This document shows, piece by piece, positions 7,890 to 16,565 of a stretch of 52,727 nucleotides of DNA. Position numbers and translations under genes: made by a program. Within the stretch, counting starts at the first letter, position 1, and each line of letters starts with the position of its first letter. A model generated the notes under the pieces. It saw nothing but the letters and a program-made list of their open reading frames with translations. It was not told the origin of the DNA and searched no databases. The stretch is from an uncultured Halieaceae bacterium (GTDB taxonomy: Bacteria > Pseudomonadota > Gammaproteobacteria > Pseudomonadales > Halieaceae), in NCBI GenBank assembly GCA_913051825.1, contig CAJXCR010000005.1:1-52727 (forward strand). The letters are read 5' to 3'.

Positions 7890-9647
7890 ATGACAAATTT
7901 AAGTAAATGGCTAGTAAATGTGCTGATGATGATCGCCATGGTGCTAGTCCTAGCAGCATGTGGTGGCGGCAGCGGTGGAGGTTCCTCTGTAGCAACCCCA
8001 GCGGCCCCTGCAGCGCCAGCAGACGCTGATGATGATGGCGTAGCGGATGACGATGATTCCTGTGCTGACACGCCGTCGGGAGAAGAAGTAGATTCAGAAG
8101 GTTGCTCTGCAACCCAGGCTGATGGCGATGGGGATGGAGTTGTAGATGCTAGTGACAACTGTCCAGCAGATGCCAATGCTGACCAGGCTGATAGTGATGC
8201 CAATGGTTCGGGTGATGCGTGTGATGCAATGCCTCTCGTATATAGCGCAGCCGGATACGTAGAAGAAGGCACGGACGATGGCGTCAGTTACACAGGACAG
8301 ACTGCACGGCAGGTGCTTCAGCTGCGTTTAGTAGCGGCCATGGAAGCGTTGACAGAACGTTCTGGTGAGACTGCTGACATTGAGTCTGAGTTGAAATTCT
8401 TCATCAATGGTGATGGTGCGGATACTACTAACCATGGTTTCACTGTGAAAAATGGCGCGGTAGATGGTTCTGATGTTATTCCTGGTCCGACCTATGGAGA
8501 TATAAGTGAGGGTAAAAACCTTGACGGTAAGATCGCCGGTGGTAACGGTGAGGGTGGTGGAGAATCAGGTAAACTTATCGGAGATGAGTTTTTCGGTTGG
8601 TCCACGGGACTTGACGATACACCTATACCCATTGAGCTAGCAAATTACTACATTACACAGATAGCCGCAGAAGCTGGAGATGGTGTAGAGCCGACTATAG
8701 CGACTGTTGATGATGCAGCGGTACCCATTGGTACACCTCAGATAGATTCTAATGGGCTGCACTATCGTCAGCTCCTTCAGAAATTTCTTTCAGTGGCGGT
8801 TAACTTTTCTCAGGGTACCAATGATTACATGATGGCTGACTTCGCCAATATGCTTGGTGAGGAGAAGCCAGGAAAAGGCTACTCCGCAGGTGCTCACGAC
8901 TTCGACGAGGCCTTTGGTTATTATGGAGCTGCCAGAAATATCAACGACTTTACGGATGATGAAGCAGCAGGTAAGGGTGGTCGTGATGAGTTTGGGAATG
9001 GTTATAATGACGCGAATGGTGATGGACTCATTGACATCCGCAGTGAATATGTCTTCGGCCATTCTCAGAACTGTGCCAAGCGTGACAGGAAGAAGGATGC
9101 CAATGATGAGCCATATTATGACTTCTCAAAGACTGCTATGGACGCGTTTTTGGTTGGTAGAAGAATCCTAGAGAATGCCGAGCAGGCAGGCGAGCTAACT
9201 GCTGCTGCTTCTGATGCACTTCAGGCGCAAATACAAATCGCTTCCTTAACTTGGGAGAAGTGTATCGCGGCGACGGTTGTTCATTACATCAATGATGTCA
9301 GGGGAGATATGGATAGCTTCAGTGATGGAAAATTTGCAGATCTTTCTAACTTTACTAATCTCGCTAAGCATTGGGGCGAGATGAAAGGGTTTGCATTGGG
9401 CTTGCAGTTTAGTCCTAAATCTCCATTCCGCGATGGCTCAGTAGATGGAATTGACCTAGACAGTCTTAAGTCGGTCCTTTCCTTGATGGGAGATGCTCCA
9501 GTTTTGGCAGATGGGTCGCAAGGTGGAGTAGCGCCGACAGGCACCGCTCAGGAAGCGATCGATGCCTATGCGGCAGATCTACTTACTGCGCGAGACACTC
9601 TCGAGAAAGCATATGGTTTCAATGCAGAGGTCACCGCAGTTTGGTGA
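7890..9647 (+). CDS. DUF4856 lipoprotein with thrombospondin type 3-like acidic repeats
   Basis: The 585-residue protein has a lipoprotein signal (lipobox LAAC, Cys24) followed by a Gly/Ser linker. Residues about 46-112 form an Asp-rich block with DADDDGVADDDDSCADTP and DGDGDGVVDASDNCP, the pattern of thrombospondin type 3 calcium-binding repeats. The rest (about 120-585) looks like DUF4856, with HWGEMKGFALGLQF near residue 496 and several Trp/His-containing helices. DUF4856 proteins are known to neighbour imelysins and TonB receptors, mostly in Bacteroidetes; the biochemical role is unknown. AGGAG precedes the ATG. A Fur-like site lies upstream and a strong terminator follows, so this is probably a one-gene transcript. 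Confidence 0.85.
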   Translation: MTNLSKWLVNVLMMIAMVLVLAACGGGSGGGSSVATPAAPAAPADADDDGVADDDDSCADTPSGEEVDSEGCSATQADGDGDGVVDASDNCPADANADQADSDANGSGDACDAMPLVYSAAGYVEEGTDDGVSYTGQTARQVLQLRLVAAMEALTERSGETADIESELKFFINGDGADTTNHGFTVKNGAVDGSDVIPGPTYGDISEGKNLDGKIAGGNGEGGGESGKLIGDEFFGWSTGLDDTPIPIELANYYITQIAAEAGDGVEPTIATVDDAAVPIGTPQIDSNGLHYRQLLQKFLSVAVNFSQGTNDYMMADFANMLGEEKPGKGYSAGAHDFDEAFGYYGAARNINDFTDDEAAGKGGRDEFGNGYNDANGDGLIDIRSEYVFGHSQNCAKRDRKKDANDEPYYDFSKTAMDAFLVGRRILENAEQAGELTAAASDALQAQIQIASLTWEKCIAATVVHYINDVRGDMDSFSDGKFADLSNFTNLAKHWGEMKGFALGLQFSPKSPFRDGSVDGIDLDSLKSVLSLMGDAPVLADGSQGGVAPTGTAQEAIDAYAADLLTARDTLEKAYGFNAEVTAVW

Positions 9648-9669
9648 TATAGCTCGTGGTATCTGAAAC

Positions 9670-9702
9670 AAATAAGGCGCCTTACTAGGCGCCTTATTTT
9701 TC
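9670..9702 (+). terminator. Rho-independent terminator after the DUF4856 gene
   Basis: AAATAAGGCGCC and GGCGCCTTATTT form a perfect 12-bp stem around the loop TTACTA, ending in a T-run. It begins 22 nt after the stop codon and separates the lipoprotein transcript from the imelysin operon. Confidence 0.93.
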
Positions 9703-9788
9703 TATAAAAAAATAATTACATACCCTAGTTCTTAGTAAATGGTCTGAAACAATGTCCAAATCGTATTACAATGAGCACGAATCTAAAT

Positions 9789-9807
9789 AATATTGATTCT
9801 TATTAAT
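9789..9807. promoter_or_regulatory. Putative Fur box, copy 2
   Basis: AATATTGATTCTTATTAAT matches the Fur consensus at 12 of 19 positions by hand alignment. It is part of the second copy (9781-9818) of the 38-bp segment also found at 7767-7804. It is 67 bp before the imelysin ATG. Confidence 0.52.
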
Positions 9808-9874
9808 AACTTTATTTAGAAGAGAGTGAAACAATGATTCCGCATCCTTATTTATGTTTATATAGGTACTAACA

Positions 9875-11167
9875 ATGAAGTTTCTCGCGCTTTCAACAAA
9901 ATTTTGCCTGCTGTGTATTTTTTTATTTGGATTAGGTGCTTGCACCGACAGTTCAAGAGAATCCAGTGATCCAGTAATTACCCCTTCCGGCGGAGATACA
10001 TCGTCTACTAATAATGATGATGGTGGTGACAGCGAAGAATTTAGCACCGCGGAGATGCTTACAAACATAGCAGACGCTATAATTATCCCTACTTATGAAG
10101 AATTGGTAACACAGACCGAATTACTTGCATCTTCAGACGGTGATCTATCAAGTTATTGTAGCGCGATCGGCAGTCCAGAAGAGTCTTCAAAGGAAGCACT
10201 TGCCAAAGATAGTTGGAAGACTTCTATGGCAGTGGTTCAGGCATCAGAGATGCTTGCTATCGGTCCGGCCACTGATAACGGATCCTCGTTTAGAAAAAAA
10301 ATCCTCTCTTACAGTGAAGGTTCTTTAAATTCTTGTGGGGTTGATGAAATGGCGGTGTTGGCGGGGAGAGCTGAACTAGATGTTAGTCAGCGCGCAACTA
10401 ATCAACGGGGCCTAGGTGGAGTTGAGTACTTGCTCTTCAATGAATCCCTGGACCACACCTGCCCACCTCAAGCGGCAACGACTTCGGACTGGAATGCTCT
10501 TGATGACTCGATTAGGCGACAAAATCGATGTAAGGCAGCGCTAGCGATCGCCGAAGATGTTGCTGCTGCGGCTGTGCAGCTTAGAGATGCTTGGTTGGAA
10601 ACAGGCGGTGATTTCCGTTCAGAGTACATATCCGAAAGTAACGTGGGGAATAGTTTGCAGATGACTACGGACGCGATCTTTTACGTGGACACCGGAGTCA
10701 AGGATAAGAAACTTGGTATTCCCCTAGGGATTAATGATGCTTGCTCGGCATTTTCTTGCCCAGGTAGTGTCGAATCTCCATATAGCGAGACATCTTTCGC
10801 TAATATAAAAAATAATGTGGAAACTTTTTTGGAGGTTTTTCAAGGGGCTTCTGGCGTTGGTTTTGATGACTTGATTTCTGAAGAAGGTTATCCAGAGGTC
10901 TCTCAGAGGATAGTCACTAATAGTCAGGCTGTTATTGCTGCTTTAGAGGAGGTGTCCACATCCGTTATAGATCAGGTGAACTCGATCAGTGATTCTGAGG
11001 ATGAATCGCAATGCAATAATGCGTTCGCGAACCCAGAGAATTCGGACTCATTGTCTGCCTGCAGTATTTATGGGCTTATTAAGCGCATTACGGATGATCT
11101 TAAAATAGATTTTGTGACCATTGTTAACGTTAATTTGCCTAGCGGCGCTCAATCGGATAACGACTAA
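9875..11167 (+). CDS. Imelysin-family lipoprotein (iron-regulated type)
   Basis: The 430-residue protein has a lipoprotein signal (lipobox LGAC, Cys23), an acidic Ser-rich linker, then the helical imelysin fold starting with IIPTYEELV near residue 70. The central motif reads RGLGGVEYLLF (about 179-189). Many imelysins have GxHxxE here; the His is replaced by Gly while the Glu is kept. Imelysins are cell-envelope proteins tied to iron or heme uptake, of unclear biochemistry. The stop and the start of the TonB receptor overlap (TAATG at 11165-11169), so the two are translationally coupled. A Fur-like site lies upstream. Confidence 0.85.
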   Translation: MKFLALSTKFCLLCIFLFGLGACTDSSRESSDPVITPSGGDTSSTNNDDGGDSEEFSTAEMLTNIADAIIIPTYEELVTQTELLASSDGDLSSYCSAIGSPEESSKEALAKDSWKTSMAVVQASEMLAIGPATDNGSSFRKKILSYSEGSLNSCGVDEMAVLAGRAELDVSQRATNQRGLGGVEYLLFNESLDHTCPPQAATTSDWNALDDSIRRQNRCKAALAIAEDVAAAAVQLRDAWLETGGDFRSEYISESNVGNSLQMTTDAIFYVDTGVKDKKLGIPLGINDACSAFSCPGSVESPYSETSFANIKNNVETFLEVFQGASGVGFDDLISEEGYPEVSQRIVTNSQAVIAALEEVSTSVIDQVNSISDSEDESQCNNAFANPENSDSLSACSIYGLIKRITDDLKIDFVTIVNVNLPSGAQSDND

Positions 11168-13344
11168 TGAAAAATAACTTTATAGCTACCTGTTCCGCGA
11201 TTTATTTTTGTGCAACATGTTTTCCTACCTTCGCTCAAGAAAATAAAGATCAAACTAATTTTTCAAATATAGAAGAAGTACTAGTGATTGGAGATAAAGC
11301 GGCGGCTCAAAAGGTACCAGGCTCCGGAACTCTTATTGACAATGATGAAATGGAAAAGTTTGATCACGTTGACCTTGGCCAACTTCTGACTTTTGTCCCT
11401 GGCCTCTATTACCGAGAGGAAGATGGGTTTGGATTAAGGCCGAATATTGGCATTCGAGGTGCCGCTGGTGATAGAAGTCAGAAAATAACCATCATGGAAG
11501 ACGGAGTACTCATCACGCCAGCGCCTTATGCTGCACCGGCTGCCTATTATATCCCGAATGTTAGTCGAATTGATTCTATAGAAGTTCTTAAAGGGCCTGC
11601 TGCCATCCAGCATGGACCACATACCGTGGGCGGCGCGATTAATTTCGTGACGCGTGCTATCCCAGACGCCCAATTTGCGGAGATAGATCTAAGCGCAGGC
11701 AGCGACGAATTTTATAAAGTACAGGGTGCTATCGGAGATTCTAACGAGGAATTTGGCTATCTTATTGATGGTCTGGCCTATGGCAGTGACGGTTTTAAAG
11801 AAATAGATGGGGGTGGTGATACTGGATTTGATCGATATGATATTGGTGCTAAGGTTCGCTGGACTCCCGACACGGATGCAGCACAGGTTTTTGTTTTAAA
11901 GCTGTCGTATGGAGAGGAAGATGCTGATGAAACCTACCTGGGTTTGACTGATGCCGATTTCGACTTGTCTCCAGATAGAAGATATCCAGCTTCCCAGTTG
12001 GCCAAATTTAAATCTGATCATACGAAGGTACATCTAAACTATGGTATTCAGCTTAGCGACTCTACTGACATCAATGTGAAGCTCTATAGGAACGAATTCA
12101 ATCGATCTTGGAACAAGCTCGACGGATTTATTTTAGGTCCACCACTACAAAATGTTTTGAGAAGCCCAAGCCAATTTTTAACGCAATATCAAATATTGAG
12201 TGGATCAAGGAATTCCCAACCCTTAGACGACGAATTACTCGAGGTCACCGACAATGACCGAAGTTTCGAGTCAACGGGCGTTCAGTGGAGTCTTTCTCAT
12301 CAAGCAAAGCTAGGTATGTTTGATATTGATACGAATGTAGGTATCCGTTATCACAAAGATGAGGTCGAACGTGATCATCAACCAATAAGTTATCTTATGG
12401 TTGATAAAAAACTTGTACCAGATGGTGTGGCAAGAGAGAGTAAAACGCTCAATAAGGCGCAGAGTGAGGCATATGCTGCCTACTTATCGAGTGCGCTGGA
12501 ATATAAAGACATTATTATCACCGCAGGGGTTAGATATGAAAATATCGAGGGCGAAATAATCGACAAGAAAACTAACTTAGAGAAAAAATCATCTGAAGAA
12601 GTATTTACGCCCGGGTTAGGAGTATTTTGGCAAGCGACTGAGCATTTAGGATTCTTAGCAGGTGTATATAAAGGCTTTTCACCGCCTGGTCCCGGGTCTG
12701 ATGTTGAATCCGAAGAAACTCTTAATTTCGAGTACGGATTCCGGTTCGAAAAGGACAACATTCGACTGGATGTAGTTGGATTTTTCAGTGATTACGATAA
12801 CTTGATTGGTCGATGTAGGGTCAGTGATTCAGATTGTTTACCCGGCGATGAATTCAATGGCGGCGAGGTAGAAGTATCCGGCGCTGAAGTGACCGGAGGT
12901 TTGGTATGGGTGCTAAATAATTCACTGTCATTAATGGCAGATTTTACTTATACGTATACCGACGCATCCTTTGAAACGGCTTTCTTCTCAGGGTTTTCTC
13001 AATGGGGTCTTGTTCAAAAGGGTGATGCAGTACCATATATACCCGAACACTCGGGCCAGTTTCGCTTAGGACTAGCTGCTTCAAATTGGGGACTAGATGC
13101 TACCGTAAAAATGCGAGAACAAACAAGAGAAGTCCCTGGTGCGGGTAGCGTAGTTAGTGATCTTCATTCAGATGGTTACGCTATCCTAGATTTGGGTGCT
13201 AACTATCAGTTGAATGAAAGAACTCGGTTAGGACTGGTGGTGCATAACGTGACAGATGAGGCAGCGATAGTATCTCATAGGCCATTTGGTGCTAGGCCTA
13301 ATCGTCCAAGATCTGTGGTCGGTAGAATAGTCTATCGATTCTAA
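11167..13344 (+). CDS. TonB-dependent receptor, FecA-like
   Basis: The 725-residue outer-membrane receptor has a signal peptide (about residues 1-23, ending FAQ), a TonB box IEEVLVIGD, and a plug with RPNIGIRGAAGDRSQ, IMEDGVLITPAPYAAP and EVLKGPAAIQHGPHTVGG (about 95-165). The plug pattern matches ferric-citrate/FecA-type receptors. The barrel ends in Phe (GRIVYRF). It overlaps the imelysin gene by one base and is followed 10 nt later by the hydroxylase gene, forming one operon. The likely cargo is a ferric complex, inferred from family resemblance and the Fur-like site. No FecI/FecR pair is adjacent, and there is no N-terminal signalling extension. Confidence 0.9.
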   Translation: MKNNFIATCSAIYFCATCFPTFAQENKDQTNFSNIEEVLVIGDKAAAQKVPGSGTLIDNDEMEKFDHVDLGQLLTFVPGLYYREEDGFGLRPNIGIRGAAGDRSQKITIMEDGVLITPAPYAAPAAYYIPNVSRIDSIEVLKGPAAIQHGPHTVGGAINFVTRAIPDAQFAEIDLSAGSDEFYKVQGAIGDSNEEFGYLIDGLAYGSDGFKEIDGGGDTGFDRYDIGAKVRWTPDTDAAQVFVLKLSYGEEDADETYLGLTDADFDLSPDRRYPASQLAKFKSDHTKVHLNYGIQLSDSTDINVKLYRNEFNRSWNKLDGFILGPPLQNVLRSPSQFLTQYQILSGSRNSQPLDDELLEVTDNDRSFESTGVQWSLSHQAKLGMFDIDTNVGIRYHKDEVERDHQPISYLMVDKKLVPDGVARESKTLNKAQSEAYAAYLSSALEYKDIIITAGVRYENIEGEIIDKKTNLEKKSSEEVFTPGLGVFWQATEHLGFLAGVYKGFSPPGPGSDVESEETLNFEYGFRFEKDNIRLDVVGFFSDYDNLIGRCRVSDSDCLPGDEFNGGEVEVSGAEVTGGLVWVLNNSLSLMADFTYTYTDASFETAFFSGFSQWGLVQKGDAVPYIPEHSGQFRLGLAASNWGLDATVKMREQTREVPGAGSVVSDLHSDGYAILDLGANYQLNERTRLGLVVHNVTDEAAIVSHRPFGARPNRPRSVVGRIVYRF

Positions 13345-13354
13345 GTAACGTCGT

Positions 13355-14230
13355 GTGAATTTCGAACCCTCTATATCAGCTCTGCTGGATCCTGTTTTTT
13401 ATCCGCTCGATCCAGCGAAGCGAATATTCTGGTTGAGCTGTATTACGTCTCTTTTACTTGCCTCAATGGCAGTTACCATCCGCAATAAGAAGTTTGATCT
13501 AAAATATCAGCTGGCCTCTATTTTTGACGCTGGATATTGGTTTAATTCTTCTTCTTTGATTGATCTTAAGTGGTTGTTTATCAATAACTCTATTAGGGTG
13601 CTAGTTCTAGTTCCCTTGATCGGCAGTCATCTTTGGTTGACGATGAAGGTCGGTCATATGCTAAATGATTACGTTGGAGAAGCTCCGCAGTTTGCAATTC
13701 CAAGTTATTGCTCTGCAGGAATATATGCAGTGGTGTTTTTTTTAGCAGAGGACGTCTCTCGCTTTTCCTTGCACTGCTGTATGCATCGATTTTCCTTCCT
13801 CTGGCGCTTTCACAGGGTGCATCATGATGCAACGGTCCTGACACCGCTCACAGTGTTTCGCGTTCATCCAGTCGAGGGAGTGTTGTATTTCTTTCGTGGA
13901 TTCCTGGTTTTTGGCATTGTAAGTGGATTCTTTGTCTGGCTTTTTGGATCTAATTTATCCACCTGGGATATTCTTGGCGTTGACCTTTTGGGTTTTATCT
14001 TTAATGCGGTCGGAGCAAATTTGCGTCATACGCATGTCTGGTTGACGTTCGGTGTCATGGAGAAATGGTTTATCAGTCCAGTCCAACACCAACTCCATCA
14101 TAGTATTGAACACAGTCATCCTAATTTCGGTGTATGTCTGGCTATCTGGGATCGTCTATTTGGGACTTATCAGCCCAGTGGTCCTTATAGAAACCTTACT
14201 TTTGGTCTTAATGAACCAAAATATCTTTAA
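13355..14230 (+). CDS. Fatty acid hydroxylase / sterol desaturase superfamily membrane protein
   Basis: A 291-residue integral membrane protein with several hydrophobic segments and the His clusters of the di-iron hydroxylase superfamily: HCCMH (about residues 143-147), FHRVHH (156-161), FRVHP, and QHQLHHSIEHSHPNFG (243-258). These ligands hold two iron atoms that activate O2 to hydroxylate or desaturate lipid chains. It starts at a GTG 10 nt after the TonB-receptor stop, so it is co-transcribed. The substrate is unknown. An iron-dependent lipid enzyme inside an iron-uptake-type operon is unusual for standard uptake systems. Confidence 0.86.
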   Translation: MNFEPSISALLDPVFYPLDPAKRIFWLSCITSLLLASMAVTIRNKKFDLKYQLASIFDAGYWFNSSSLIDLKWLFINNSIRVLVLVPLIGSHLWLTMKVGHMLNDYVGEAPQFAIPSYCSAGIYAVVFFLAEDVSRFSLHCCMHRFSFLWRFHRVHHDATVLTPLTVFRVHPVEGVLYFFRGFLVFGIVSGFFVWLFGSNLSTWDILGVDLLGFIFNAVGANLRHTHVWLTFGVMEKWFISPVQHQLHHSIEHSHPNFGVCLAIWDRLFGTYQPSGPYRNLTFGLNEPKYL

Positions 14231-14321
14231 TTCTATTAGACATTAGCAAATAGCATCTTAATTTAGACACTCGGCGACTTCCTTCAATGCATCTCAGAAA
14301 CTTGTTGTTAAAGATACAAAA

Positions 14322-15308
14322 ATGAGACGATTGGTTGTTTCCATTATTTTCCTAGCTGCAGTTTTTACCGCAGTGCGTTTTAACGATGCTGTTGCTGAAG
14401 AACCACTTTATATACAGAACTTGTCCCCGGCAGGTGGTATGTCTTTTCCAGCTCCAAGGTCCGCTGTTGTGTTAGAGAAAGGATCTAATATGATTCTCTT
14501 AAATACATCACTAGCAAATCACTTTGTAATACAAGAATCCGAAAATGAACGTCTTTTTTTGGATGGACAGACAACTAAAATAACCATGGAGTGGAGAAGG
14601 TCTTTGACAGATAAGCTTGATGTTTCTTTATCTATTCCAATGATCAGTCAAAATAATGGTTTTCTAGATAGCGAGATTAGCAATTGGCATAATTTTTGGG
14701 GCTTGCCTGATGGAGATAGGCAATATTTTCAAAGTGATGAACTTAGTTATTCGTATCAGACTCCTTCAATCAATTTGGATTTTTCATCGCCTAGGACCGG
14801 CGTTGGAGATATTGCTCTATTTTCTAACTATCTGGCCTATTCGAGTTCTGTTCTTAAGGCTAGTTTCTCATCCGGGATCATGTTTTCTTCGGGTGAAAGT
14901 GACAGTTTTCTTGGGGTTGGTTCGGAACAAATTTCTTTTGCAGCACATCTTTCAGGTCTCAATCAAAATATTAACGGTTTTGAATGGAATTTACATGCTG
15001 GCTACACTTATAGCACTAGTGATTGGTTTGCCATGAAAAATACCGAACGATTACGTTGGTTTTCGGGTGTGTCTTTAACTAAAAAAATCTCAGAACGGTT
15101 CTCTGCTTTAATACAACTAGATGCCCATCATCGATTAGCGAATAACGCTATTAAGCCTCTGGGTCGGCTGGCTGCGATACTGAGCTTAGGTCTTCGATAT
15201 AAGGTCAGCGATAAATGGATATTTGATATAAGTTTTAGTGAAGACATAAAAGTTGAAAGCGCACCCGATATTACTTTTAACGGAACATTAAGATATAGCT
15301 GGAAATAA
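14322..15308 (+). CDS. DUF3187 family protein, probable outer-membrane barrel
   Basis: The 328-residue protein has a signal peptide (about residues 1-25, ending AVA-EE), then alternating beta strands throughout. It contains the DUF3187 pattern S-x-P-M-I-(x)n-D-S-x-I-x-x-W-H-x-F-W-G-L-P-x-G-x-R near residues 105-131. The C-terminus RYSWK resembles the end of an outer-membrane strand. DUF3187 has no assigned role. A 91-bp gap separates it from the hydroxylase gene, without a terminator, so it may be the last gene of the iron-type operon. Its ribosome binding site is weak. Confidence 0.72.
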   Translation: MRRLVVSIIFLAAVFTAVRFNDAVAEEPLYIQNLSPAGGMSFPAPRSAVVLEKGSNMILLNTSLANHFVIQESENERLFLDGQTTKITMEWRRSLTDKLDVSLSIPMISQNNGFLDSEISNWHNFWGLPDGDRQYFQSDELSYSYQTPSINLDFSSPRTGVGDIALFSNYLAYSSSVLKASFSSGIMFSSGESDSFLGVGSEQISFAAHLSGLNQNINGFEWNLHAGYTYSTSDWFAMKNTERLRWFSGVSLTKKISERFSALIQLDAHHRLANNAIKPLGRLAAILSLGLRYKVSDKWIFDISFSEDIKVESAPDITFNGTLRYSWK

Positions 15309-15434
15309 AATTAGAGATGTAGCGACGTGTTAAGGGTGAAATGAGAACAATTCCCATTATTGGAAGCCGGGGAGTCTTCCTTATTCGTCTGATTTTACGT
15401 ATCGTGTTCTGGATAATTATAATAAGTCATTGAC

Positions 15435-15446
15435 TTAGCTAGCTAA
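15435..15446. promoter_or_regulatory. Perfect 12-bp palindrome upstream of the T2SS operon
   Basis: TTAGCTAGCTAA is a perfect palindrome about 87 bp before the gspC start, in the only sizeable gap before the operon. It may be a regulator site. No family is assigned. Confidence 0.28.
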
Positions 15447-15532
15447 ATTTCACCTACTTATTGTCATCAGCTCGTAATTTAAGTGAAATACTATGGATTT
15501 TACATTCAATAAAAGCGTCATTAGGCGGAAAT

Positions 15533-16555
15533 ATGCTGTCTTTTAAATTTAGAGATCTTTTTGATGGTATGAAGTTGCGGACCCTGGGTGCGGCATCAAG
15601 TCAAAAAATTTTGCCAACTTCATTATCGGCTAAAAACGTTAGGTTTATCCTCGCAGCTTTAATCTCTATATGGATCGGAGGGACCCTAGCCAAGCTCTTT
15701 TTGATGTTTCTTTCATCAGGAAATACTGAGCACTTGCCGCGAGCAGAAATTAATCCAGTCAAACCGTTGAGTGCCGTCGAATCTGCTTCGATTAATATTG
15801 ATCGGCTTGTTGAGCGCGCTTTATTTGGATCTCATGGAAACCAGAAAATAGAAACAAATCCTTCAGTCTATAAACCAGAAGGAATAGAGTCATCGGCTGT
15901 TGAAACTAGATTGGATATAGAGCTACGAGGTATCGTGGCGTTTTCCGCGGATGGCTCAGGGGTTGCTATTATCGAGAATGACGACAAGCAACGACTATAC
16001 TCGGTAGGAGATCGAATAACTGTTAAAAGCACTAATCGAATAATTTTAGCAAAGGTGATGCAAAACAGCGTTGTGCTAGACAATGGCGGTGCGTATGAAC
16101 TGTTAACGCTATTTAAAGACAGTGAGCTTGATAAATCACAGCCTGTTGCAGTTATTTCGGAACCAGTCGATTTAATTTCGAAATCGAATCAAACTGAAAC
16201 TGAAACTGTTACAAGAATTCCTAAAAATGCTGGTCGCCAGATAGCTGCATATCGTGACGCTATTTATGCTGATCCAGCAGAGATCATGAAGTCGATTCGT
16301 ATCAAGCCTGTTACGCAGGAGAATAGTCTGATCGGATATCAGGTTGCCTCGTCCGCCGGTGGAACTAATGAATTGATTAAACTGCTTGGATTACGCGCTG
16401 GTGATATAATCACAGAAGTCAATGGAATAGTTTTAGATGACCCGTCGAATACGGTTTCTCTTTACCAGGAATTAAAAGATAGCTCTGCTCTTTATCTGAG
16501 TTTGCTTCGGGATGGAGATATGGTTTCGCTGAGTGTTGATTTAGAGGATGTTTAA
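15533..16555 (+). CDS. gspC: Type II secretion inner-membrane protein GspC
   Basis: A 340-residue protein with one N-terminal transmembrane helix (about residues 35-55), a periplasmic HR domain (about 105-190, LDIELRGIVAF to YELLTLF), a linker, and a C-terminal PDZ domain (about 255-340, with GLRAGDIITEVNGIVL). GspC links the inner-membrane platform to the secretin GspD and helps choose cargo. The ATG at 15533 has AGGCGG 4 nt upstream and was preferred over a TTG at 15461 with no ribosome binding site. It overlaps or abuts gspD and is the first gene of the operon. Confidence 0.93.
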   Translation: MLSFKFRDLFDGMKLRTLGAASSQKILPTSLSAKNVRFILAALISIWIGGTLAKLFLMFLSSGNTEHLPRAEINPVKPLSAVESASINIDRLVERALFGSHGNQKIETNPSVYKPEGIESSAVETRLDIELRGIVAFSADGSGVAIIENDDKQRLYSVGDRITVKSTNRIILAKVMQNSVVLDNGGAYELLTLFKDSELDKSQPVAVISEPVDLISKSNQTETETVTRIPKNAGRQIAAYRDAIYADPAEIMKSIRIKPVTQENSLIGYQVASSAGGTNELIKLLGLRAGDIITEVNGIVLDDPSNTVSLYQELKDSSALYLSLLRDGDMVSLSVDLEDV

Positions 16556-16565
16556 TAAGGTGAAT

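Noticed and set aside
7886-8272. A 128-codon minus-strand frame rich in Ser/Ala/Pro
   Set aside because: It is the complement of the Asp/Gly-rich repeat in the DUF4856 gene, a known cause of long spurious frames.
15362-15381. GGAAG...CTTCC as a terminator after the DUF3187 gene
   Set aside because: Only five pairs and no T-run.
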